Assembly (NCBI GenBank): GCA_016165875.1
Contig: JABBOT010000004.1
Coordinates: 13,269,672 to 13,333,671 of the forward strand
Source of the DNA: Acanthopleura granulata
Lineage: Eukaryota > Mollusca > Polyplacophora > Chitonida > Chitonidae
DNA: 64,000 nt
Direction of reading: 5' to 3'
The notes beneath the pieces were generated by a model that saw only the letters and a list, made by a program, of their open reading frames with translations, did no database searches and was not told the DNA's origin. Shown in pieces: positions 38,101 to 50,100 of the stretch (positions are counted from its first letter, which is position 1; the number at the start of each line of letters is the position of its first letter). A program made the position numbers and the translations under genes.

Positions 38101-41100
38101 GCATTGTCACTGACACTGAAATTGTTACCTCCTTCTCATCTACCATAGTTATATTGTAACCTGGTCAGGCTGCTTCATCAATCAACCACCCTAATAGCCT
38201 GAAGTCCAAATACTTTAAAGGTAAGGTATATATGAATAAGGTGATAGATGCTAAGAATGCATGGGAAGTGAACCCTGGGACATACCAGATTCCCCCAGGA
38301 TAACCAGGGGATGGGGCTTGTGTGCGGAGAAATAATCCTCAATCCTCTGGAAGTACTCTTGGCGACCAATGTAAACACGGCATCGGGCGTCAGCAAAGGC
38401 TCTGTGGGCCTCCATCTCCCTCTCCAAGGCTGATGGCTCCGACCCAACAGGGAAGTCTGTGTCGATGCACTTCTTCAGGTCCTGTGGTACCAGACAACAC
38501 ACATGTCAATGTGTAGCACTTTCACCACCAAAACAAAAAAACTGGTGTATAGAGTGTAATTTACTGTAAACGTTAATGTATTAATACAACCCAAAATAAA
38601 TATGACAGTTGTAGAAATATGAGTAATTAATTTCATTTATTCTGAGGTTGCATTTATTGTTCTGTTTGCTTCCTGGAAATGGTCAAACTGCCTTTAAAGC
38701 CGTTCAGGATCTTTTGAGGCATACACATCACCACAAGCAGGATTCATACTTGGAATGGGATACACATGAAGTTGACTCCCCATATGAAAAATCTGAAAAG
38801 CAAAATTTTCCATGATGTATTTTTGCTGAATGTGACATTTTAAATGAAGACATATTACCTGTTTAATGAGATCGCAAACATCCCCAGGTACATCATAGGA
38901 ACGAGTGTTGAGGCCACTGCTTTCTATTCTGTTCCTCAGGGCATACACCTTCTCACGGTGCCACTCGCTTTCAGACTGGTACATCTGAAGAAGAAGGAGA
39001 AATCCATGCATGAATATAAATTATAAACCACTAATATTTAACCAATAAGTATGGTTAACTGAATGCAATGTGTCCAAATGTGAGTACATATTATCTGATT
39101 GTTTCTGCTGGCATTACAGAGCATCCAGATCACTTTCAGTTGTGGCGAATGTCAGTGCAGATCACTGAGAGGCCAAATTCACAAGGCAGTCTTAATCTTA
39201 CACTGCACATACAAAATCAGCCATGCCAAATCAATGCCCACTAATACACTATTTGTCACCCCCTGCACTTTTATTTCTAAAATAATAATTTAACCCTCAG
39301 AATATATAGTATATACAGTGCATAGAAATCAACCTTATTTCCGGCACAAACGCTGTTAGAAACCAAGCAATATAGAACATCCATTCCTGAAGAACCTGTT
39401 TTGTGGGTCTCTGATTATTCTTCCCTTTCAACACTAACTGATTTAATACCAGCTGGAAACAACAGATTCCTGCAGATGATTTCACTACTTAGAAGCAAAT
39501 ATATGTAATTAAACTATAGTGTATGTATATCATATTCATATAAGACTTTTTTCTCCTGCTTATGAAGACAACTGTTGTTAATGTGTGTACCTTTAATTCT
39601 TCAGGTGACACTCCTATTGACTCAGCTGTGACAGGCGATCGCAAATAGAAAAAGCTTCTCTCCTTTGCATTATCAACATCATTGAGTACTGCATGTAACA
39701 CTTCCAACTGAAAAAGTAGAACAATGTTGCAAGGAAGAAACAAAACTTTACATATTTCATCTCAAATTCAGAACATTATATCCATTATTATTAAAACATA
39801 GAAGTACAGAGCATCAACATTTTGTTTGTCCAAGTACATAAAAAACAAGTTAAAATACATGTACATCAAAATTTTTTCCTATAATAATACAAGTGCTAAT
39901 AAAGAGAACTCAAAAACATGTAAACTTTCACCTGTGATTTTTTAACTCCAAATGCAAATTTTGTGATCATAGCCTAGTTCTACCACTCACTACAGTGTTT
40001 GTGGGGCATGGACATTTCCTCTATGCACAATATTTCCCAATATATACATGTTTATCCAGCAAATGAACACGAATTTTTTGTTTTAATTTCATACCTTTCC
40101 AGTTTATCACTACATAATGTATGCTGGGTTGACATTTTTACACAACAAAATAAAATTCATGGAAGTTTGGTGAAACAATTTACTGAATATGGAGCCACCA
40201 TATAATGCAGTGGCCAGCATGCATGGATCAAATTGTAATGTCCAATCTGACCCAGTTTCACTAATCACAGTTAAAGTAGAAGATACATAAGAGAATGGCA
40301 TGAACAGTCCTCCATAATGCTCACTGCACTACTATATAAGGCATAGCAACAATAAATGTACATGTGTAAATACACTCTATATTTTATCAAATATCCTTAT
40401 ATATAGGGGGAAATGTCTAAAGAGGAAAATGTCCACTGGCAGGGAATTTCTATACAGGGCATTGTCCACAGGGAGAAATGTCTATACAGTGAATTGTCCA
40501 CAGGGGGATAGTCCACTGGGGGAATTGTCTGTACAGGGAATTGTCCACAAGGGAAATTGTTCACATGGGGAAAATGTCTGTACAGGGAATTGTCCACATC
40601 GAGAATGTCTGTACAGGGAATTGTCCACATGGGAAATATCTGTACAGGGAACTGTCCACATGGGGAAATATCTGCACAGGGAACTGTCCACATGGGGAAA
40701 TGTCTGCAAAGGGAACTGTCCACATGGGGAAGTGTCTGCACAGGGAACTGTCCACATGGGGAAATGTCTGCACAGGGAACTGTCCACATGGGGAAATGTC
40801 TGTACAGGGAACTGTTCACATGGGGAAATGTCTGTACAGGGAACTGTCCACATGGGGAAATGTCTGCACAGGGAACTGTCCACAGTGGGAAATGCTGCAG
40901 CAAGAAATGCCCATAGCGGGGAATTTGTATTTGTTTGGCATCACTATTCACTACATATCCTTGATTCTAAAACTAAAACTGCAAGCATATATCACTGTTT
41001 CAGCCATTCAATTCTTTTCTCCTTATTCCGTCCATGATACAAGTGTATATCAGTTCGATTGCCATGATCCTTGACAAAGACGTTTGATCATTGGCCTTTT

Positions 41101-44100
41101 TCTATATGAATACGAATGCACCTGTGCACAAACTTACCTGTGTCACACTGGTGTTGTATCTGTGATTGTCCACCCACGCCAGTTTGGGGAAATTCTCCAC
41201 AGCATAATTAAAACTGTTGTTGAGGAGACTGTCAGGATTGTCTTCTGTCTGGGACCAGCCAAACCTCTCTCCCAGCATACAGATGAAGTATGGTCGGCAA
41301 CGCTCTATCTGTGATCAGAACATTATTTACAATCCACATTCGTGCGCCACACCAAACTTTCATAACTAACAATGCAGAATGAAGGATCAAGATGTAGATA
41401 CAAGGAAATATAATGTATTGTTACTGTATGAAGTTTCAGAAAAATCTAAACACTGTAAATAAAGTAAAATGTTTTACTGACATTAAAAAATGTGGTTTGA
41501 TGTTAGACTGGAAAATGTAAGTTTCAGCACCAAAAGCAACATATTATGACATTTAATTAATCTCATTTGTTAATTCATACGTACATTGCCATGTGGGAAA
41601 AATCATTACAGGTAGACTTGTGTACCTTCGGGAGGGGACAGCAACTTCCCGGGGAAAATGCGCAAGAGAAAATTTGTGCATGATGCTGAATAAATGTGTC
41701 ATTAGTTAGTACCTTGGGAGTTTGAGTGGAGCAAAAGGAGTTTAATTATGAAGCTCTATCAGATACAGGCATGTTTCATACACATGGAAGTGGCCCCATC
41801 AGACATACTACTACTGACACAGACATACACGCACACATATGATCATGTTAAGGATCTTCATCTCTCTTGTCCTGCAGTGAACATTTCCCACCATCTACAT
41901 GTGCCTCCCAAAGCAGATCAAAAGTACTCTGCCACATGCACACGATCACAGGATGATATGGTTGTATCTGCATCTTGCTAAATGTAACATTTTTCCAACA
42001 AAATAGCAATTGTTTCTCACACAGCCTATATCTTTATTCCATGCACTATTGGTTAGTGGTCTAGCCTTTCATTTATGGTTTCCAGACTGTAATTTGTGCC
42101 CCCAAATCTAATGTTATTATTCTCACCTCTTGCAGACAAATGGCTATTGTCTCCCCAGTGTTTGTTTGTTCTGATGAAATCCCCCATCTTAAATCCACAT
42201 AGGTAAAAAACACACCTCTTCCAGTGCACAGGCTGTTCAACTGTACAGAAACAAAAGTAGCGTAAGTTTACTCATTTTATTCCCGTTTTGGAACTGTCTA
42301 CCCAGTAGAAAGATACACAGTGATGAATGGTGTTGCACAGCAGCAAACGCTGGAAGTCTGCCCATACAAAGAGCACATTGTATCTTGACAGTATATAGTC
42401 TACTGGTATGTCGGTATACCTCATAACTTTAATATATTTACACTATATATACATTATATTTTACCTTAGATTCTTGATTTCAGTCTAGTTCATTTCGTTT
42501 ACGTACCTCTCTGAATGTCTTCTTAATGAGACGCTCCCTCTCACCCTGCATATCTTTGAACGTGCTGGACACAAAGACACGGATTTCTCGGGGTTTTCGA
42601 ACACGTGCCTTCCCGCTGGTTATAACAGGTTCCACATGTGGTACATTCTCTGAAGTGCTGCTTAACTCTGCTCCTTAATGGTTAAAAAGTTTTTTAAGCT
42701 CTACATCAATGATTAGTTGAACACATCCAACAACTAAAAATATCTTTATATATTTTACTTCCTTGGGACTATTCCTCAAATTTTTTAATTATTTATGCCA
42801 GCACAATTTAACATGGTACTGTCTGATGTAGCTTGTAGTAAAAATATACAGGTTGCCATGGCACTCAGGTTCGACAATATCTGTTATACAAGGAGTAATC
42901 AGTAAGTGTTCCCAGTGCAACAAAATTTTCTCTGCATCCTATTGCCCCAATAATGTAGTTTAATTTGGTACTAAATCAACTGGAGGACATGACATCAGTG
43001 AATCTCAAGGCCACATGGTTTATGGTTACCTGTATCTGTTGATAGCTCATCCAGCAGCTCCTTATTGTCACTCAATACCATGTTCACCAGCTTCTCCCTG
43101 TCAGCAGTCCCACTGCCAGCCTTACCCTTCAATATGTAAAGTACAAATTACATGTCAATGCATATGTATATGTTTTCAAAGCTTTTAGTACCTCCTGGGC
43201 ACTGCCAGGTTTTCTCCCACCATAATGCAGGTAGTCATCATAAAAGTAAAATATTCTTGAGCACAATGTAAAACACCAATCAAATAAATAAATAAAATGT
43301 TTAGTAACTGGCCTTTATTGTTAAAAGGAAACATGGTATTCATAGTCTAAAAGACTTATTTATGGAAACCTCCAATATTGCTTAGTCCATTCATAATGTG
43401 ACTCTACAGAACTGTGAAATGAGATTGTTTAACAAGCATTCCGGAAAGTACTGCAAAATCAATAATCTCCTCTACAGGTTTCCACCATCAGAATAATAGC
43501 TATATCAAAGTCCACAACACAATCAACGTAAACATCATTTCATTGAAAATGAGCAACACAGCCACACACGTTCAAACTTGATCTGTGTCTTGTGATGAAG
43601 AATGCAAGTATAAAATTCACTTTATTCAACTTTCAACACCATACTGAAAAAAAAAAAATCTGAAAAACTGTTTCTCTCCCTCCACAAACACTGGTAGGGG
43701 CTACCACAGTCCCACCCAGGCACCTACAGTCCCACCCTGATACTACTGCAGACTTCCAGTCCCACTTAGGTACCAGCTGGGCCTAATGCAGACCTCCAGT
43801 CCCACCTGCATACTGACTGGGAACTACTGCAGACCTACAGTCCCACCCTGGAAAGGACTGGCAACTACTGCAGACCTACAATCCCATCAGGTAATCGCCT
43901 AGGACAACTGCAGACCTACAGTCCCATCCGAGTGCTGGCTAGTTGCACCTGGGTAGTCACTGGGGACTACTGCAGACCTACAGTTCCACCCAGGGACTAT
44001 TGCAGAACTCCAGTCCCAGCTGGGTATCAGCCGGGGCCTAATGTAGACCTACAGTCCCACCTGAGTACATGTTGGGGACTAATGCAGACCTCCAGTCCCA

Positions 44101-47100
44101 TCTGGGTACCAGCTGGGGCCTAATGCAGACCTTCAGTACGGTCTGCTTACTGGCCGGGGCCTAATACACACCTATAGTCCTGTCTGGGTACCGCTTGGGG
44201 ACTAGTGCAAACCTACAGTCCGATCTGGGTACTGGCTGGGGCCTAATGCAGACCTATAGTCCCACCCGGGTACCTGTTGGGGCCTAATGCACACCTAAAT
44301 TCCCACCAAGGGACCGATTGGGGATTAATAACCCATTGCTGCCTACAGTACTCCAGAAAGTGTGTATGAAAGTATATACATGTAAGCTGCAAACATCAGC
44401 TTATCAAGTATAACTTCAACCAACTTCAACAAATATAAATTCAAGCAATTCAAAAGCTACTCTAACTGCAAAGAAGATAATATTATGGATACCTTGAGTG
44501 CAAGCCTATCTGTAAAAGGCACAACTGTAAGGCACAAAGCATGTACATGCACAGTTTATTACAGTTGTCTTCTCCACAACAGAGATGCATGCAGATATGG
44601 TATCCTTGCTTGCCTTCACTGTCATATGAATTATCCTTCAAACATACATTTACTGGAAAGGATTTGGCCATGGATTTATCGTGCTGAAATGTCTTAAACT
44701 GTTCTTCTTTAACCATATTATAAGATTCTCTGATCTTCTTATTGTACTCATTTCATCAAACCTCATGATCCCCTTATCATGCTGATCCCTAAAATCTGAT
44801 CCTTTTACCATGCTTATATCAGCAAACTGAGCCACTTACTATGCTGATCTCTAATAGCTGATGTTCTTACCATGTTTATATCGACAAACTGATCCTCGTC
44901 TGCTGGTTTGACATCTCTCTTGACCCTGATTACTGATCCGGAGATCATTGGCCCATAATAGCCTGCCCAGTACTTGTCGTCTTTGCCTGGATGTAACATG
45001 ATATTAACTTTCTTTACAAAAGACTAGAGAGTCTAACCAGAGCAGTCATAACAATGTCATAGTTGGCATGTAATGGGCAAAATCCAGCCTCCAATCACTT
45101 TACCTAACGTCACAAGAGGACAAATATTAGGGTACATCAAGGTTATTAACAGGCCTTGATGTCACACAAGCTAATTACCAGTAATTTTATATATATTGCT
45201 TGCCTATGCTTGCTCATTTATGTACCCTTCATTTATTACAGTTTGAGATTTCTTGATTGTACACTTCAATAAATCAATGTGTTATAGAACCTGAACTTAC
45301 TGTTAAGCACAGTGAATCAATCATAATTTAAGAACTTACGCTTACCCATTAAGTACAATGAATCAATCATTACAGAACTTATGGTTACCTGTAAAGTACA
45401 ATGAATCGATCATTACGGAACTTAACCTTACCATTACCGCAAAATGAATGAATCATTAAAGAACGTAATCAGTAGTGCTACTGACACACAAACTATGTCC
45501 AGATAACCCTCTGAGATATGGTGAAATTCACATAAGAACCACTGTGAATATAAATCATTTATAGTAATTCCAGAGTCTTGAAGTTCCTTACCAAATGACT
45601 CAATGGAAACTCTTTTCACACCAGGTCCATACTCTGTAAATGTGACACTCGCCTGTTGCCATTTGTTGTCCTTGTACAGAGTCCCAAGCCGGCCAGTGGT
45701 AAAGCTCTTTAGTTCCTGAAAGTTTTAATGGTACAACTACAAGTCACATAAGAAGTTGATCTCTTGTATGTATGTAGCTGAGGTAGTCTGCAAAACCTGC
45801 CAAATATTGCCAAGACACTGGGCCAATTGTTTGCAAATCCTAAGAGGGCATGTGGAATACAAATAGAGAATAAAATTTACATTTTTATAGATTTAAATTG
45901 AACACCATATACTCATTAAATGTTGACTTTAAGAAAGATTGCACATGTAGAGCAAACTACTGCCCCTTGTAAAACCACAAACATGCAGAAATAGTGATAA
46001 CATACATTTCCATCAGCATCCATGAGCAGGGCAGTCAAGCTGTAGAAACCACCGCCACAACAACCCTCTCTGTACCACTCAAACACCTGTAATCAGCACA
46101 CATCAAAGATTCTCAACATTCATAACAGAAAAAAGATCTGAAAAAGTACTCTCATTTTCAGAAAAAATTTAATCATTGTTAACATGGAATGCTGGGAGAT
46201 CAAGTCATTTTAGAAATGACCATCTTTACCGACCTGGATCATAATTTATTTTTTACAATAGGTGAACTGCAATGACCTTACCTGTATAGGTGGCTGTGTG
46301 TCCAGGTACTCTGGTGAGAAGTAGTCACATAAGTTGATTTCTTGGTATTTAACACAGTCCATGTGGGAGGTCACAAATGACTTCTCTGTACCATATCCAC
46401 CTTCACTGACTTTCCAGTTTCCTGCTACATTCCAGTGGGAAAGATTACCTTCCTATAAACCAAATAACAACTAAATAAATACCAGAAAGCTTTTTTTCGG
46501 ACAGCAGATACATTGTTACTAAATTACCCTAAAAAACTTTCAAATCTTAACCCCTTAAAGTGACTGTATATCAAGCCAAATGGTAAAAAAGAAAACAAGT
46601 AGCAGAGGTTTTTATAAAAATTTAAAGGGTTAGTCTTTTGATGTTGTTTAATTTTTTTCTCAAGAATATTTGGCCTTCATGACAACAGAGCTTTACAGTT
46701 TGGAAGAGACAATGGCAAATTTCATAAAGCTCTGCAAGGATGTGCCTCTCCAAGAGTATATACTGTCTGTGCTATAGACAGATAAAGTGGCATCATTTAA
46801 GAGGTTTTATGAAATAAATATATAGATAAATCCAGCCGGGTACATGTAACTGTTATATTTTGCATCTTGTATTTAAGCAAAAGGACACAGTAGATTTTAT
46901 ATTTAATATACATTTGTAATACAACTTAAGGGGGGAAAGTTGCACCTAGTATTTGGATGAAATTTTGTGCACAAGTTCAGAATTCTCTAGGAACCAATCC
47001 AATATATTTTTGTGGTGATCAGGGCCTGTACCCAGAAGTTCTTTAACAGATTCTTCATCACTGACAGAATCATATCAGAAATGCAGTGTAGTGTCCCCTT

Positions 47101-50100
47101 GTGGTGCAGAAATTTTTAATTTTAGCTGTAAAGGATCTCTCTTTTTTTTTTTTTGAAATGGGACATACAACATTATTTTTGTCCCAGCGTTTACTTTCGT
47201 ATACAAGGCCCTCTTTTTCCTACACATGGGACTATGGATATTCTTTCTCATTTGTCTTACCTGGCCACTTGCATTCTCCAGCAGGTTCTGAGACCATCCT
47301 ATAATTTCCATCTTCTTCATCAACATGGACCTCGTTAGCGGTTCTAAGGTGTTACACAGGTGTTGGCTTACTCTCTCATCCTCCTCTGTCTCAGCCCTGG
47401 ACTTCACCTTCTCTGTGTATGAAGAGTCCAGTAAAGCAAACCCACAGATCTCTTGATTCTGCATGTGTAAAACCAACTTGTTGTTGGTTACACCCACTGG
47501 AGCCTCAGTTTGGTGCATGTGATAGTTCTCGGACACTTCCTTTTGCTTGTTGTAATGAGAGTTAAGCTGGAAGAAGAAATACAAAGAAGTCTGTCTTTTT
47601 GTGTGCAAAATATAATACTAAAAAAAATATGGTGGCAATGAACAATTTTGTTAATCCCCCCTTTGCAGTGTTTGTGAGCTTAGTGACAAGCACCTAGTCT
47701 TCCACGAACATGATGTGTATATGTTCATAACATGGTACAGTTGGCCAAAAGCTGGTGGTTTAGCCTTTGTACTATATGTAGTTTTTCTCCCTCATACACA
47801 AAAAGAAGTGAAAATTCTTGAACATGGCAATGAAATACCTGACTATGTCTTCAAAACAATCTAATATATTAATATAAAAAAATTATCTACCAATGTGATA
47901 TCAACTTTTAATATTTTCAAAAATAAGTTGTATGCCATCTTTTTAGGCATGCAGACACAAAACTAAATACTAAATCAATTAGTTCAACTGAATGACATGA
48001 GAAAAATTAGTCTTCATCGGGAACAGATTTACTTTGCCTTTAACCAGAATGAGTGGCATGCAGAACATACGTGAAAACTCCAGCTTCATAATTTTTTCTT
48101 AGCATGCAGTAATCATACACATAACATAAAGACTGAACACACAGCCAGGTGTTTTACCTCTGATGTAATATCCTTTCCATTTGCTTGAACATATCCAATT
48201 CCTCCTACAGAATGGAATCGTAATGTGTGGGTCCCATTGGGAATATCTTCAATCTGTAAATATGTAACAAATTATAAATCTTGTCCAATGCTTAGGATGA
48301 GACATGCACTGTTTGCATAACTAGTAGATGAATGTATGCATGTGCCAGGTTCATATCTGTCCAAGTATAGAACCCAATGTTTATCTACATGTCACTATTC
48401 CTTTAAATTACCATATTGAGGCTTCCTAGTCTGGTCTTAGCCATGAGTTTAAATCCACAAAGTTCCAGTTGATCCCTAATTCAGATAATATATATGATTT
48501 TAAATCAGTATTTACACCCGTTTATCCACAAAGCAGTCACAAAGGCCAATAAATTTTAAAGCAAGAATAATGAGTTAACAGTTGAGAGCAAATTGGTGCA
48601 AATCACATCACATATGGGTGATCCAGGAAAAGCATAAACAAGGTATATCATACCTCATACAGGATCTTTCGTTCATCTTCTGCTTCAGCGCTACTAGTCC
48701 TGTATCTGCAATACAAGTATCCATCATTGCTTCCGGTCAGGAGTTGTGGTATACCTGTCCTGGATTTGACTATACCAAAACATCTGTATGAGACACCTGA
48801 ATAAAAGAGAAGTAAAGACTTCTGATATAAAATTCCACTCAGTTTCTTTGTCATCTTGAGCAGGCTACAGTACTTCATGAAGTGATTTCAAGGTAATTTT
48901 TTACCTTAGCAATACCAACAGAAAATGAATTAATTAATTAATGTCTCACCATGGGTATATTCAAATGAAAAATTAGCATATTGGCGGAGTTCACTCATGT
49001 AGACAATGTCGTTGATAGCTTGGTATGATGGGCCACAACAGTTCAGAGCATACAGGACACCAGGTGGCTGGATGGCTATCTGCTGTGGAGAACCAACCAG
49101 CTCCAACTTCAAAGGGGCTGTACCTGCAAAGTAAGACAATGAATATCAAATAAAAAAAGTCTCTTACCAAAGAATTCATGCAAATCATGCAAAAAACTAA
49201 CATTTTAACTTATTACAGCTCTGATTATCAAAGTAATTGTGCCACCAAATTCTTTAAGAGAATTCAAAGGCGACTTGAAGAAAAAATGGGATTGCATTCA
49301 TCTGATTGGTGTTCAATGCTGCACTCTGTAAGTTTTTACTTTTATGGCAGTGACCAGGTTTATGAATGGAGAAAACTAGAGTGTCTAAGTAAACCACTAC
49401 TCCTTGTAGTTTCTTGACAAAACTTTGCAATTTACAGCTGCAGCCAAATCAGCAAGAGCTCAGGTGGATTTGAACATGACTTGATCAGTAAAGGGGTCGT
49501 GCTTTAACTGTCTGATCCAGCAAGGAACTATCTGTGAACATAGGACACCATGGGTCTTGAGAATGGGAGATCTGGAAGATATTTTTGAAATATGCCTTGC
49601 CTGAACTGTTGTTCTGTTCTTTAACTGCAAACACTCTCACAAGATAAAGGCCAGGGGATTTCACTGCCTCCTCTATACTTGTCTCAAACGCGTAGGTACT
49701 CCCATTATGTTTTAGCTGGGAGCTGTCGGGAGCGGACAAAATCTTATCATTCACATGTATCTGCACATCGCATTTCTCTGCCAGCAACCCAGTAACCATC
49801 TTTTTTGTGATGGTAGCATAGCCAGTGTCTACCTCTGGGCTTGGACAGGCCAGGTCATCTGAGATGTCTGCCTGCAGGGTTGCCATCATGGCATAACGGC
49901 AGAACCCTGGGGGGCCATGGACGACCACTTGTCCATTTTCTAGCTCAAACGTCCATTGTGATGCTGCTTCATGGTTGCCAGATCCGTGGCTGCCTTGTAC
50001 CATCTTAGCACTCAACATGCCAGATGGAGACACGCTGACGGCATACACAGCTGCAGACGTGGAATTCTCAGTGCTGTAACTATGTGAACAGAGCACCAAA

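Noticed and set aside
40397..41074. Several long open frames on both strands
   Set aside because: All follow the 32-bp minisatellite, which lacks stop codons; frames on both strands overlap each other.
47075..47260. Extension of STAND exon 7 past 47261
   Set aside because: A good donor (CAG then GTAAGA) ends the exon at 47261, and the following sequence is basic/poly-Lys read-through.
49485..49600. Stop at 49485 as the true end of a separate upstream gene
   Set aside because: A GC donor at 49600 joins exon 3 to exon 4 in phase, and the whole 32-exon frame closes; kept only as a possible read-through isoform.
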